The notes: generated from the letters alone by a model not told the origin. A stretch of DNA of 64,000 nucleotides from Sva-07 sp963715285 (GCA_963715285.1 CAVQRU010000017.1:218839-282838); one strand, 5' to 3'; positions 53,540-63,483 are shown, numbered from the stretch's first letter. Made by a program: numbers and translations.

Positions 53540-56122
53540 TCAGCTCCGAGCGAGCGGGAGGTAGATCACCGTGTCACCGACCACGACGCGTTCGTACGCG
53601 TCGGGCGCCAACCAGAGCCTGCCCTCGTCCTCGGCGCCGAGCGGGAAGACGAACGCCACCTCGACCGCAGGGCTGGACTCGACGGTCCGTTGCCGTTCGG
53701 GGAAGCGGATCGGGAACGGGGGCGTCACGGCGCCGATGATCCGACGGTCGCTGGCGTACTCGATCGTCAACACCCGCCAGTAGCTGCCCGCCACGCGGTC
53801 GATCCCCTCGCCGTCGAGACGGTCGACGAGTTCGTACAGCTCGGCGTTGGCATCGCCGGTTCGCCAGGCAACGGCCCGGTCGAGGTGCGGCCACATCAGG
53901 ACCGCCCCCCACACGGCGACCGCGGCAACCGCAGTGGCCGTCCGCACCGACCGGCCGGAGATCGGTATCGCCGTGAGGCTGCTCGCGACGGCGAGCGCAA
54001 CGATGGGGAACGCGATGACGTTGTACCGCCCGTCCTGCGACCAGATCAGCGGCGAGAAGAGCGCCATCATCGGCCAGACGAACACGAGCGCGCTGGGCAC
54101 GAGCACACGGCTGCGTCGACGGCTCGCCCGCAACAGCGTCAACGCTCCGAACGCCGCCGCACCGACCAGCACCCCGTAGGCGACGAGACCGAGGCCACGA
54201 CCGAAGACCCAGTCGAACTGGGAGTCACGCAGGCCGTAGCCGCGCGGCACGAGCTCGCGGGCGAACGTGGAGAGCCGGTCGGTGTAGGTCCCGGGCAGCG
54301 AGTTCTGGGCATCGAGCGACGGCCAGCCGTTGACGGCGTTCCAGGCCAGGAACGGCAGGTTGACGGCGACGCCGGCGCCGACGAACGGCGCCCAGAATGC
54401 CCGGAGGTGCCGCCTCCATGCCCAGGCCACGGGCACGAGGATCGGAAGCAGGACCGCGACGTACATCGGGTGCACGTAGAGGGCGAGCCCCGCGCAGCCA
54501 CCGGTCGCGGCGGCGAGTCGGCGATCCGGGGCGACACCGTCGATCAGACGGGCGCCGAACCACAGCGTCGCGACGCAGACCGCCATCCCGAGCGCGTATC
54601 CGACGTAGGCGAGCGTCGACACCACGAGCAGCGCTCCGGGTGTGATCCAGACGAACGCGCCGGCGACCGCGCCGACACGACGGTCGGCCAGGTACGAACC
54701 GACGAAGTACGTGAGGACGGCGGCAACGGCGAAGAACACGATCGGGATCAGCTTGAGCAGCAGGATGCTCGGGCCGGCGACACCGACCACCGGTGCGAAC
54801 AGGTAGGAGTCGATGACGGCGGAGTACCGGTTGCCGTCGACGACGACCGGGAACCGACCGTCGAGCACACCCATCGCCTGCAGCCCCGTGTACGCCTCGT
54901 CGGAGTTCAGTGCACCGGACGGCGATCGCAGCACGACGACCCGGATCACGATGCCGACCAGGCCGACGAGCAGGGTCCACGGACTCAGCAGCGCACGCGC
55001 CGCCGATCGCGCGCCACGTCCGGTCGGCTGGACGTCGTGCCAGGTCCCGCCGAGCTCCGCTCGTTCCCCGACCAGCGAGTCGACGTCGCCGATCACCACC
55101 TCCACACCGGAGCACCTCGCGGTTCGCACGTCGAGGCCCGTCGCATCGGTGGTGAGGTAGCTCACCCGTTCACGTGGGAACGCCTCGGCGTGCGCCGCTG
55201 CCTCGGCCAGGGCACGCCGGGCCTCGGCCTGGCTCTCACCGCCGGTGCGATCCACCCAGGTCGAGCGCGCTGCGGCGAGACGATCGCGGCTCGCCAGCGC
55301 GTCTGCCGGCGACGTCGGCCTGGGGAGTTGCCCGGTGAGCCGGGACTGCCAGATCGACCGGAACACCTCGAGCGAACGTCCGCTCATCTCGAGATCTCGG
55401 CCTGCACCTCCGCCGCCACGGAGGTGGACCACCGGAACGTCCGCGACGAGGCGGGTTCGCTGCCCGCCGAGCTCCACCCGGAGGCCGTAGTCGGAGTCCT
55501 CGAAGAACGCCGGGTGGTATCGGGGGTCGAATCCCCCGCGTGCGACGTGTTCGTCGCGTCGAACCAGCCAGCAGGCCGCCGACGCGTAGTCCACGTCCCG
55601 GTCGAAGGCTTGTCCGAGGTCGCCGGTGAACAGTTCGGGTCCGCCGATCGCGGCGGTGCATCCGTCGTCGTAGATGACCTGTCCGGCCTCCTGCAGCGTG
55701 CCGTCGGGGTCGAGCAGCACCGGTGCGGCGACGGCGACCACGGGGTCGTCGAGCGCGGCGAGCAGCGGCGGGAGCCATCCGTCGCCGACGATCACGTCGG
55801 GGTTCAGGAAGCAGATGATCGAGCCGCGTGCGATCTCGACACCGAGATCGTTCCCGCCTCCGAACCCCAGATTCTCGTCGGGCGTCGCGAGGATCACGCC
55901 GGCGGTCTCGGCACGGAGCAGCGTCGCGGCCGGTTCGCCTGCGCTCGGCGGATTGTCGACCACGATCACCTCGTAGGGCCGAGGCGTGTGTGCAGCGATG
56001 CCGGCGAGCGCGTCGACGACGATCGGCCCGGTGCCGTAGGTGACGATGACGATCGAGACGAGCGGTTCGGTGGCGGCCGGCACCCGGACGGTGGGCGACG
56101 GTGCTGCGGTGGTTTCGATCAC
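53540..56122 (-). CDS. GT2 domain fused to polytopic GT-C-like membrane domain
   Basis: 860 aa from GTG 56122. Residues ~20-270: GT2 (VSIVIVTYGTGPIVVDALAG, ENLGFGGGNDLGVEIARG, FLNPDVIVGDG, YHPAFFEDSDYGLRVELGG). Residues ~390-860: about ten membrane segments after ALNSDEAYTGLQAMGVLDGR, the Asp-Glu loop typical of PMT/ArnT-like GT-C enzymes, then a short soluble end. The soluble half would use a nucleotide sugar and the membrane half a polyprenyl sugar. A longer frame reaching 57436 is antisense noise over the ABC gene. Lies 14 bp after it. Confidence 0.85.
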   Translation of the reverse strand: MIETTAAPSPTVRVPAATEPLVSIVIVTYGTGPIVVDALAGIAAHTPRPYEVIVVDNPPSAGEPAATLLRAETAGVILATPDENLGFGGGNDLGVEIARGSIICFLNPDVIVGDGWLPPLLAALDDPVVAVAAPVLLDPDGTLQEAGQVIYDDGCTAAIGGPELFTGDLGQAFDRDVDYASAACWLVRRDEHVARGGFDPRYHPAFFEDSDYGLRVELGGQRTRLVADVPVVHLRGGGGAGRDLEMSGRSLEVFRSIWQSRLTGQLPRPTSPADALASRDRLAAARSTWVDRTGGESQAEARRALAEAAAHAEAFPRERVSYLTTDATGLDVRTARCSGVEVVIGDVDSLVGERAELGGTWHDVQPTGRGARSAARALLSPWTLLVGLVGIVIRVVVLRSPSGALNSDEAYTGLQAMGVLDGRFPVVVDGNRYSAVIDSYLFAPVVGVAGPSILLLKLIPIVFFAVAAVLTYFVGSYLADRRVGAVAGAFVWITPGALLVVSTLAYVGYALGMAVCVATLWFGARLIDGVAPDRRLAAATGGCAGLALYVHPMYVAVLLPILVPVAWAWRRHLRAFWAPFVGAGVAVNLPFLAWNAVNGWPSLDAQNSLPGTYTDRLSTFARELVPRGYGLRDSQFDWVFGRGLGLVAYGVLVGAAAFGALTLLRASRRRSRVLVPSALVFVWPMMALFSPLIWSQDGRYNVIAFPIVALAVASSLTAIPISGRSVRTATAVAAVAVWGAVLMWPHLDRAVAWRTGDANAELYELVDRLDGEGIDRVAGSYWRVLTIEYASDRRIIGAVTPPFPIRFPERQRTVESSPAVEVAFVFPLGAEDEGRLWLAPDAYERVVVGDTVIYLPLARS

Positions 56123-56136
56123 GTGGCGCGGGTCGG

Positions 56137-57354
56137 TCAACCAGGCCTCGCGGCGCGGGCGTCGGTGGCGGTGAACCGCCAGTCGACCGGCATGTGGAAC
56201 AGTCCCGCGTCGTTCGTCGCGTACTGCCGAACCTCGAAGCGGACCCTGCGTTCCCAGTGGTCGTAGGCGTGGTGTTCGGTGTTGTCGGTGATCGACACCG
56301 ACAGGTCGTACACACCCTCGAGCAGCGGGAGCTCGTCGATCGCCAGCTCGACCGAGCCGGGGCCGTGAGCGAGGCCGATGGTCTTGCGGGCGAGGCGGGT
56401 GCTCGTTCCCCACACCAGCTGGCCGTGGACGGTGTCGATCCGGAACCCGACGACGATGTCCTGCAGCGGCTGATGGGCGTCGTAGTCGATGCGCAGCACG
56501 GCGGGCTCCAGTGTGGTCAGCAGCGACTGGACCGCACCCTCGGGCGTCACGAACCCCGCGTGGAGGATCTCGGCCTCGCCGCTGCCCCATCGGGTGCCGA
56601 GTTCGCCTTCGACGCGGTGGGCATCGTGGCTCTCGCCGCGGTACCTCGTGATGACGTCGTTGGCCGGCCCGACTTCGAGCAGGTGTCCGTGGTCGATCCA
56701 GGCAACGGTCTCGCAGAGTTGCTCCACCTGGGCGAGCCCGTGACTGACGAACACGATCGTTCGACCGTCGCGTCGGAACTCCTCGATCCGCTCTGCGCAC
56801 TTGCGCTGGAAGCCTTCGTCGCCGACCGACAAGACCTCGTCGATCAGGAGCACGTCGGGCTCCACGTGCGCGGCGACGGCGAAGCCGAGTCGGACGAACA
56901 TGCCCGACGAGTAGTTCTTCACGGGGGTGTCGATGAACTCCTCCAGCCCGGCGAACTCGACGATGTCGTCGAATCGCCGGTCGAGGTCCCGTTTGGTGAA
57001 CCCGAGGATGGCGCCGTTCAGGTAGACGTTCTCGCGACCGCTCAGCTCCATGTGGAAGCCGGCGCCGAGCTCGAGCAGCGCCGACAGGCGCCCGGTGTGG
57101 GACACGCTCCCGCGCTCGGGATGCAGGATGCCGGCCAGGCACTTGAGCAGCGTGCTCTTGCCGGACCCGTTGGAGCCGACCACGCCGAAGGTCTTGCCCG
57201 GGAAGACCTCGAAGTCGATCTCGCGGAGCGCCCAGAACTCCTTGTACCTCGAGCGGCGACCCTTGAGCACGGCGGCCTTGAGGTACTGGTTCTTCTCCTC
57301 GTAGAGCCGGAAGCTCTTCCACAGGTCTTCGACGACGACGGCAGGACCAGACAT
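56137..57354 (-). CDS. wzt: Polysaccharide ABC exporter ATP-binding protein (Wzt-like)
   Basis: 405 aa from ATG 57354 (MSGPAVVVEDLWKSFRLYEE). ABC domain: Walker A GSNGSGKSTLLKC, signature NYSSGMFVRLGFAVA, Walker B PDVLLIDEVLSVGDE, H-loop VFVSHG. The C-terminal ~150 residues are a beta-sandwich (VVGFRIDTVHGQLVWGTSTR) like the Wzt carbohydrate-binding domain that recognises the finished chain. Divergent from its permease gene at 57466. Confidence 0.9.
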   Translation of the reverse strand: MSGPAVVVEDLWKSFRLYEEKNQYLKAAVLKGRRSRYKEFWALREIDFEVFPGKTFGVVGSNGSGKSTLLKCLAGILHPERGSVSHTGRLSALLELGAGFHMELSGRENVYLNGAILGFTKRDLDRRFDDIVEFAGLEEFIDTPVKNYSSGMFVRLGFAVAAHVEPDVLLIDEVLSVGDEGFQRKCAERIEEFRRDGRTIVFVSHGLAQVEQLCETVAWIDHGHLLEVGPANDVITRYRGESHDAHRVEGELGTRWGSGEAEILHAGFVTPEGAVQSLLTTLEPAVLRIDYDAHQPLQDIVVGFRIDTVHGQLVWGTSTRLARKTIGLAHGPGSVELAIDELPLLEGVYDLSVSITDNTEHHAYDHWERRVRFEVRQYATNDAGLFHMPVDWRFTATDARAARPG

Positions 57355-57465
57355 GATGTCCCAGTGTGTCCGATCCGGGGCCGGATTCCGAGCCACCGGC
57401 CACGATCGGTGACCGTGCCGTCCGCCCTGGACACACCCGGGCGGGGGTAACCTCCAGCGCCTGCC

Positions 57466-58280
57466 ATGAACCCTGTCACGACCGTCTACAGCTCCCGAGA
57501 GCTCCTGTGGAACTTCACGCTGCGCGAACTGCGCACGAAGTACCGCCGGTCGGTCCTGGGGTGGACCTGGTCGATGCTCAACCCGCTCGCCACGTTCGCG
57601 ATCTACTGGTTCGTGTTCGGGGTCGTCTTCCCGGGCGTCGCCCCGGTCGGCGACCCGAGTGGGCTCGAGAGCTACGCGCTCTTCCTGCTCTGCGGCCTGA
57701 TCCCCTGGAACTTCTTCGCGTTGATGTGCAACCTCGGGCTCGGGGCGATCAACGGCAACGCAGGTCTCGTTCGACGGGTCGCGTTCCCCGCGAGATCCTC
57801 GTGTTCGCGAACGTCCTGCACGCGTGCGTCCAGTTCGCCATCGAGCTGACGCTGATGTGTGTCATTCTGCTCATCGCCGGCAGCCCGCTGATCCCGTGGC
57901 TCCCGGTCACGCTGCTCGTCACCGCGTTCCTGATCATGTTCGGTTCGGGGTTCGCGCTCGCCCTCGGATCGCTCGCCGTCTACTTCCGCGACATGGCCTA
58001 TCTGTGGACCATCGTGATCCAGGTGTGGTTCTTCGCGACCCCGATCGTGTATCCGCCGAGCTATCTCGCCGACAACGAGAGCATTCCGGATTGGGCCGTG
58101 CAGATCCTCGAGGCGAACCCGATGGCGATCTTCGTCGGCGCCTACCGGAGTCTGTTGTACGACGGCACCTCACCGTCGTTGACCACGTTGGCGACCCTCG
58201 CACTGATCGGGCTGATCACGCTGGCGCTCGGCTGGGCGCTCTTCCTCCGGCTCGAGCCGCGATTCGCCGAAGAGGTCTAG
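57466..58280 (+). CDS. wzm: Polysaccharide ABC exporter permease (Wzm-like), interrupted by a frameshift
   Basis: About 271 aa when joined. First frame from ATG 57466: NFTLRELRTKYRRSVLGWTW, LNPLATFAIYWFVFGVVFPG, GLIPWNFFALMCNLGLGA, GLVRRVAFP. It breaks at C-run 57786-57789; the next frame continues VPREILVFANVLHACVQFAI and runs to TAG 58280 with three or four membrane segments (VWFFATPIVYPPSYL is the ABC-2 signature). One extra C restores FPREILVFANV. The export pair with Wzt suggests the gene is needed, so a sequence error is likely; a real mutation cannot be excluded. Its TAG shares CTAG with the convergent gene's stop. Confidence 0.82.
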
Positions 58281-59344
58281 CCGGGGTTCGAGTCGTCGCC
58301 GAGCGCGTTCGCGTCGAGCCAGCGACGTTTCCAACGCGGCAGGTCGTCGCGATCCCAGTTGGCGGTCGACGGTTCGGCGTGGTCGCGGTACCAACGGTCC
58401 TCGTCGGTGACGTCGGCGGGACTCACGTACCAGGGCAGGTGGCGGGCGAGGTACGGAGCACCGGTACGCAGGGCACGGTCCTCGCGATGTCGACGGTCCA
58501 GTGGGCGGTAGAGCGCGAACGTCGTGTCGATGTCGGCTCGGTACACACCGGGCTCGACCTCGTCGGCCCAGAAGCGTGACTCCCAGGCCACCACGTCGGC
58601 GGCGAGGGGGTGGTCCGGCGGGAGGTCGTCGATGCGCAGCCCGAAGCCGACCTTGTCGATCTCGGGGTACCGGTCGAGAAGTTCGCGGAAGTGGGCGACC
58701 GCGTCCGGCGGGCAGTGCTCGTCGGGCACGACGTCGGGGTCGGTGATCACGAAGTACCGTCCGGCCGCCTCCCGTTGGACCACCCCGGAGAGGAACGGCG
58801 ACCGGTGTCCCAGGTTCTGGTCGAGGCGAACCACCCGATGAGGCGTGGAATCGAGGTAGTCGAGCAGCGGTCGGTAGGTGGACGCGTTGTCGACGAGCCA
58901 GATCTCCTCGTGGCCGGCGGTCTCCAGCCAGTCGATCAGGGTCCGCAGCGAGGTCACGCGGTCGCGGACGGGAATGAACACGGGGGTCGACCCCGGGGTC
59001 GATTCCGGAACGGCGCCGTCAGGGCCCGCCGCGACCGCCGGCATCGTGGTGTCGGTGGGCCCGCGGCGGCGGAGACGCCGGTTCAGCGCTCGCACCGGTG
59101 CGGTCAGCCGCCAGCTCCCGGAGGCGTGGATGGCGTCGATCTCTGCTGCGAGGTTCTGGGCCTGCCGACGCCACGCGTCGAGTTCTCGCTCGGCGCGCAC
59201 CCGGTCGGTGACGGATGCCTCGGTCCACTCCATCGTCTCGAGCACGCGTTGTCGCAACCGTTCGTTGTCGGCGTCGAGGTCCTCGACGAGCCGCAGGAGG
59301 GCCCGGAGTTCGTCCGGCCCGGGTGGCGGCGGCGACGAACTCAT
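58277..59344 (-). CDS. GT2-like glycosyltransferase with N-terminal coiled coil
   Basis: 355 aa from ATG 59344 (ATGA overlap with the DUF2142 gene). Residues 10-80 form a coiled coil (ELRALLRLVEDLDADNERLR, ELDAWRRQAQNLAAEIDAIH). Then GT-A-like FIPVRDRVTSLRTLIDWLET, IWLVDNASTYRPLLDYL, RLDQNLGHRSPF and metal motif VITDPDVVPDEHCPPDAVAH. C-terminal part WESRFWADEVEPGVYRADID is common in glycan transferases of methylated sugars. Sugar unknown. Confidence 0.82.
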   Translation of the reverse strand: MSSSPPPPGPDELRALLRLVEDLDADNERLRQRVLETMEWTEASVTDRVRAERELDAWRRQAQNLAAEIDAIHASGSWRLTAPVRALNRRLRRRGPTDTTMPAVAAGPDGAVPESTPGSTPVFIPVRDRVTSLRTLIDWLETAGHEEIWLVDNASTYRPLLDYLDSTPHRVVRLDQNLGHRSPFLSGVVQREAAGRYFVITDPDVVPDEHCPPDAVAHFRELLDRYPEIDKVGFGLRIDDLPPDHPLAADVVAWESRFWADEVEPGVYRADIDTTFALYRPLDRRHREDRALRTGAPYLARHLPWYVSPADVTDEDRWYRDHAEPSTANWDRDDLPRWKRRWLDANALGDDSNPG

Positions 59345-60777
59345 GTCGGCTCCGGTTCGGCGACCGGCTCGACCGGTGGGCCGGCCGGCGGATCGACCTC
59401 GCGCAGCACCATCGAGAACCCGACGACGGCGATCGCCACGGCGATGACGTAGGCGACCACCGCCACCGAGTTGGGCATCGTGTCCGGGTGCCAGTCGGCG
59501 TCGGTGAGGAAGTTCCACGAGCCGCTGCGACCGACGGCGTACCGACGCAGGTTCTGGATGCCGGCGACGAGGTGGACGACGGCCCAGCCGGCGAGCACGA
59601 GCCGTGCAGCACGACGGTTGAACCCGGCCCCGGTGTCGCCGAAGGAGGCCGACGCACCGGCGACCAGCAGCGTCCCCGCCCAGATCGGCAGGAGGTACCG
59701 GCCCTGGAGGTACGGGAAGCGGACCAGCCCGAACGCCACCGGGGTGACGACGAGCGCGACGACTCCGAGCGCCGTCGCCGTCGCCAGGCGGCGATGGGTG
59801 CCGACCAGCGCGAGCAGGGTGACGAAGCCGGCGAGGACCATCGCGACGAGGAACGCCTCCTCACCGATCGGCGAGTCCAGCCATCCGAAGACGCCGACCG
59901 CCTGGACGAGGTACGTCCTGATGTAGCGCGCCGCCTCCCACCACGTGGTGCCGTCGCCGTTCTGCCAGTTCCGGCCGAACCTGGACAGCGTCGGTCGGGC
60001 CCAGACGGCGGCGATGACGACGAACACCGCGACGGCGGAGATGACCGCGACGACGACGTGCCGACCTCGACGTCGCACCGAGTCGATCAGGGGACGGGCT
60101 GCGACGGGAGTGAGCACGACGGCCAGGATGGCGAGCCAGAGCAGACCGTCGCGACGGGTGAGCGCGAGCCCGGCGGCCCCGGCGAGCACCGCGGCCGTCA
60201 CGTCCCGCCCGCGCCACGGACTCGTGCAGAGCGACACGACGCCGGCGACGAACAGCATGGCGGACGCGACCGCCAGGCCCGACGGGTTCACGGTCGACAC
60301 GACGAACACGACCATCGGCGTCATCGCCAGCGCGAACCCGGTCAGCGGCCACGGCCCGGCTCGGGTGCGCGTCACGAGGGCTCCGGCCCACGCCACGACG
60401 GCGATCACGATCGCCGCCATCCAGAGGCGCATGACGTACGCGCCGGTCAACCCGGACACGAAGAAAGCCGGCACGGACGCCAACGCGTGATAGAGCGGCG
60501 GGTAGCCGTCGGTCGCCGCGATGCGTTGGGTGCCGTCCGGTCCCCACGACAGGTCCTGGCAGGCCGCCGGCACCTCCGGCTGGAAGCGGAAGCACTCGAT
60601 CGACTCGATCGGGAGTCCATCGGTCGTGTACGGGTTGCTGAAATCTCCCGCAGCGATGCTCTGGGCCCTGATGATGTGCAGCGTCTCGTCGGGCGAGGCG
60701 AGCATCGGGTTGGTGACCGCCCAGACGGCAGCGAGGGGAAACAGCGCGAGGAACAGGATCAGCCAGCGGCGGGCCAT
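59341..60777 (-). CDS. DUF2142-like polytopic membrane protein
   Basis: 478 aa from ATG 60777, which has GGAG 7 bp upstream; the frame continues to 60957 but without a good start. Opening ARRWLILFLALFPLAAVWAV, then NPMLASPDETLHIIRAQSIA (the DE pair in the first loop as in GT-C enzymes) and about eleven further membrane segments. DUF2142 proteins occur in polysaccharide loci and are thought to transfer sugars from lipid donors outside the membrane. Stop overlaps the next ATG. Confidence 0.83.
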   Translation of the reverse strand: MARRWLILFLALFPLAAVWAVTNPMLASPDETLHIIRAQSIAAGDFSNPYTTDGLPIESIECFRFQPEVPAACQDLSWGPDGTQRIAATDGYPPLYHALASVPAFFVSGLTGAYVMRLWMAAIVIAVVAWAGALVTRTRAGPWPLTGFALAMTPMVVFVVSTVNPSGLAVASAMLFVAGVVSLCTSPWRGRDVTAAVLAGAAGLALTRRDGLLWLAILAVVLTPVAARPLIDSVRRRGRHVVVAVISAVAVFVVIAAVWARPTLSRFGRNWQNGDGTTWWEAARYIRTYLVQAVGVFGWLDSPIGEEAFLVAMVLAGFVTLLALVGTHRRLATATALGVVALVVTPVAFGLVRFPYLQGRYLLPIWAGTLLVAGASASFGDTGAGFNRRAARLVLAGWAVVHLVAGIQNLRRYAVGRSGSWNFLTDADWHPDTMPNSVAVVAYVIAVAIAVVGFSMVLREVDPPAGPPVEPVAEPEPT

Positions 60778-60997
60778 CGACGGCTCCGTCCGGGCGGCTT
60801 CGTCGTCGGAGTGTCGCGGTTGGTCGTCGGCGTCGACCGCGATCACGTCGATGGCTTCTGCGCTGGACGACACGATCGACAACGGTAGCTGGGACGATGC
60901 CCGACCCGGTTTCGTTCCGGCGGCGCACGCGACGCCCGCCTCCGGCGCGGGCGGCATCGTCGGGCGGGGTCACAGGGTTACGCTTCGGAGGGCCCCT

Positions 60998-62422
60998 ATG
61001 CGAGAGATGACTCAGCCGACCTCGGAGGTCCCTCGGCGCGAACCGCACGAACCCGTGCCCTTCCCGCCGGCGATCGAACGCGCGGTGTCACGGGCGCGTC
61101 GCCCGCTCGGGTTCATGTGGGATCGCGGGTTCCGGTTCCTCGTGGTCCTCGATGCGGTCGGTCTGTACCTCCTGATGGTGGTGATCAGCTACGTCCGGTT
61201 CGGGTTCAGTTTCGACTGGGACACCTACCCGTTGTCCAGGTACTTCGTCGGTTTCGCCATCGCGACGACGATCCAGCTGGTGATCAACTACTTCGACGGC
61301 CTGTACGAGCGCGAGCCTCGCCTGGGTGTCCGGCCCTGGCTCCCTCGGGCACTGTTGGCCACGGTGATCGGCGTCGCCGTGATGGGCCTCGCCTTCGTGG
61401 TCCTCGACCGGTACCTGATGCCACGGCTGAACCTGGCCGTCTACGCGGTGCTCGCGTCGTTCGTGCTCGTCGCGAACCGGCATCTGAGTCGCCGGCTCGC
61501 TCTGCGACGCCAGGGAGCGCCCCGGGTCGTGCTCGTCGGGTCACCGGAGTCGATCGAGCTGGCCGATCAGCATCTCGGCGAGAGCGACCGGGAGGCGGTC
61601 GTCGTCGCTCGCGTGGGCTCTCCCCGGCTCCTGACCGACGCCGTGATGGCCCACGACGCAACCGACGTCCTGCTCCTCGACGTCACCGCCTTCGGTTCGG
61701 TGTACCCCGAGCCGCTCAACTCGCTCGACGCCGAAGGCGTCGGATTCCTGCAGCGGGTGAGCGCTCGCGAGACCCTGCTCGGGCTCAAGACCGTCCGCCA
61801 GGTCGGCGGCATGCCGTTCGTGCCGCTGCGACTCCACACGGTGTCGACACACAAGGCCCGGCTCAAGCGATTGTTCGATCTCGTCGTGCTGGTGCTGTTC
61901 GCGCCGTTGTGGATCCCCGTCGTCGCGCTCGTCGCGCTGTACGTGCTGGTCACCTCGGGCCGTCCGGTGCTCTACCGCCAGACCCGGGTCGGCCGCGACG
62001 GCGTCGTGTTCCGATGTGTCAAGTTCCGGACCATGGTCACCGACGCGGAGCCCGACGGGAAACCACGCCTTGCGTCGGAGGACGACGATCGAGTCGTTCC
62101 GGCCCTGCGGTGGATGCGCTCGACGCGGGCCGACGAGCTGCCGCAGCTCTGGAACGTGCTCAAGGGCGAGATGTCCCTCGTCGGCCCCCGTCCGGAACGG
62201 CCCGAACTCGTCGCCGAGATCGTCCAGCGCGTGCCCGGCTACGTCCGCCGCAACGAACTGCCCCCCGGCCTGACCGGTCTGGCCCAGATCCACGGCCGGT
62301 ACGGGACCGATGCCGAGTACAAGCTCGGCTACGACCTCCAGTACCTCGTCAACTGGTCGATCGTGATCGATGTGCAGATCCTCGTCCGGACGGTCTGGGT
62401 GGTGCTCAGCCGCCGTGTCTGA
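60998..62422 (+). CDS. Initiating sugar-phosphate transferase (WbaP/WcaJ-like polyprenyl-phosphate transferase)
   Basis: 474 aa from ATG 60998 with GGAGGG upstream; ATG 61007 is close behind. Four N-terminal membrane helices (FLVVLDAVGLYLLMVVISYV, LLATVIGVAVMGLAFVVLDR), a degraded nucleotide-binding CoA-like domain, a fifth hydrophobic segment (LFDLVVLVLFAPLWIPVVAL) and the catalytic bacterial sugar transferase domain: YRQTRVGRDGVVFRCVKFRT, TRADELPQLWNVLKGEMSLV, GPRPERPELV, RNELPPGLTGLAQIHGRYG. It puts the first sugar-1-phosphate on undecaprenyl phosphate, committing the pathway. Confidence 0.92.
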   Translation: MREMTQPTSEVPRREPHEPVPFPPAIERAVSRARRPLGFMWDRGFRFLVVLDAVGLYLLMVVISYVRFGFSFDWDTYPLSRYFVGFAIATTIQLVINYFDGLYEREPRLGVRPWLPRALLATVIGVAVMGLAFVVLDRYLMPRLNLAVYAVLASFVLVANRHLSRRLALRRQGAPRVVLVGSPESIELADQHLGESDREAVVVARVGSPRLLTDAVMAHDATDVLLLDVTAFGSVYPEPLNSLDAEGVGFLQRVSARETLLGLKTVRQVGGMPFVPLRLHTVSTHKARLKRLFDLVVLVLFAPLWIPVVALVALYVLVTSGRPVLYRQTRVGRDGVVFRCVKFRTMVTDAEPDGKPRLASEDDDRVVPALRWMRSTRADELPQLWNVLKGEMSLVGPRPERPELVAEIVQRVPGYVRRNELPPGLTGLAQIHGRYGTDAEYKLGYDLQYLVNWSIVIDVQILVRTVWVVLSRRV

Positions 62423-63483
62423 GCAGGTCCTCGACACCGAGTGGCCGGACGTCGAGTGGCCGGACGTCGACGTCGTCATGCCGATCCGCAACGAGGCCGC
62501 TCACCTCGCGTCCGCGGTCGCCACGGTCCGTTCGCAGGACTATCCGGGTCGGCTGCGGATCTTCCTCGGTGTCGGCCCCTCCGACGACGGCACCGAGTCG
62601 GTCGCCGACGAGCTCGCCGCGTCGGGCGACGACCTCGTCGTGGTGGCCAACCCGAGCGGGCTCACACCGTCGGCGCTCAACGCGGCGATCCGCGCCGGGT
62701 CCGCGCCGGTCGTGGTGCGCGTCGACGGCCACAGCGAGCTGTCCGACGGGTACATCCGCCACGCGGTCGAGACGATGCGACGGACCGGGGCGCGACAACG
62801 TCGGCGGGCGTCAGGTGCCGGTGGCCACCACGCCGTTCGAGGAGGCGGTCGCAGCGGCGACCACGTCATGGCTGGGCACGGGCGGCGCGGCGTACCGGGT
62901 CGGGGGCACGGAGGGGGCCGTCGACACGGTGTACCTCGGGGTGTTCGACCGCTCGGCGATCGAGGCGGTCGGGCTGTTCGACGAGCGCCTGATCCGCAAC
63001 CAGGACTACGAACTCAACATCCGGCTGCGCAAGGCCGGCGGCACCGTGTGGTTCGATCCCGAGTTGTCCGTCGGCTACCGCCCGCGCGGTTCGTGGCGTT
63101 CGCTCGCCCGCCAGTACTTCGAGTACGGCCAGTGGAAGGCGGTCGTGATGCGGCTGCACCCGGAGTCGGCGCGGTTGCGTCAACTCGCGCCGCCGGTTGC
63201 CGTCGCCGGAATCGTGCTCTCCACGCTGTACGGGCTCGTTCGGAACCGGCGCGCGCTGGCGGTTCCTGCTGCGTACGCGATCGTCGTGGCGGCGGCGTCG
63301 AGGCGGGCGCCACACCCCGTGCTGCAGTCGGCGGTCACCGGGGTGATCCACGCCGCGTGGGGTTCCGGCCTGATCGTCGGCGCGCTCCGTCGGCCCGGGC
63401 CACGGGATGGCGCGTCGTCGACGGGTCTCAGATCACCGGTGGTCGACCGAGGCGCGTCAGCCGCCACACCGTTGCCCACCTGA
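62415..63483 (+). CDS. GT2 family glycosyltransferase (ExoA-like), interrupted by a frameshift
   Basis: From GTG 62415 (8 bp into the previous gene): a short duplicated EWPDV string, VDVVMPIRNEAAHLASAVAT, LGVGPSDDGTESVADEL, VVVRVDGHSELSDGYIRHAV, ETMRRTG. At G-run 62787-62790 the frame is lost; another frame goes on DNVGGRQVPVATTPFEEAVA, AVDTVYLGVFDRSAIEAVGL, FDERLIRNQDYELNIRLRKA, to 63483 with a membrane stretch at the end. Removing one G gives TGRDNVGGRQVP. Together ~355 aa, like ExoA-type transferases. Overlaps the convergent GT2 gene by 56 bp. Confidence 0.78.

Noticed and set aside
53540..57436. Single 1298-codon frame joining the GT2/GT-C gene with the region of the ABC ATPase
   Set aside because: The first ~440 codons are Arg/Pro-rich and lie over wzt in another frame; the GT2 domain begins at GTG 56122.
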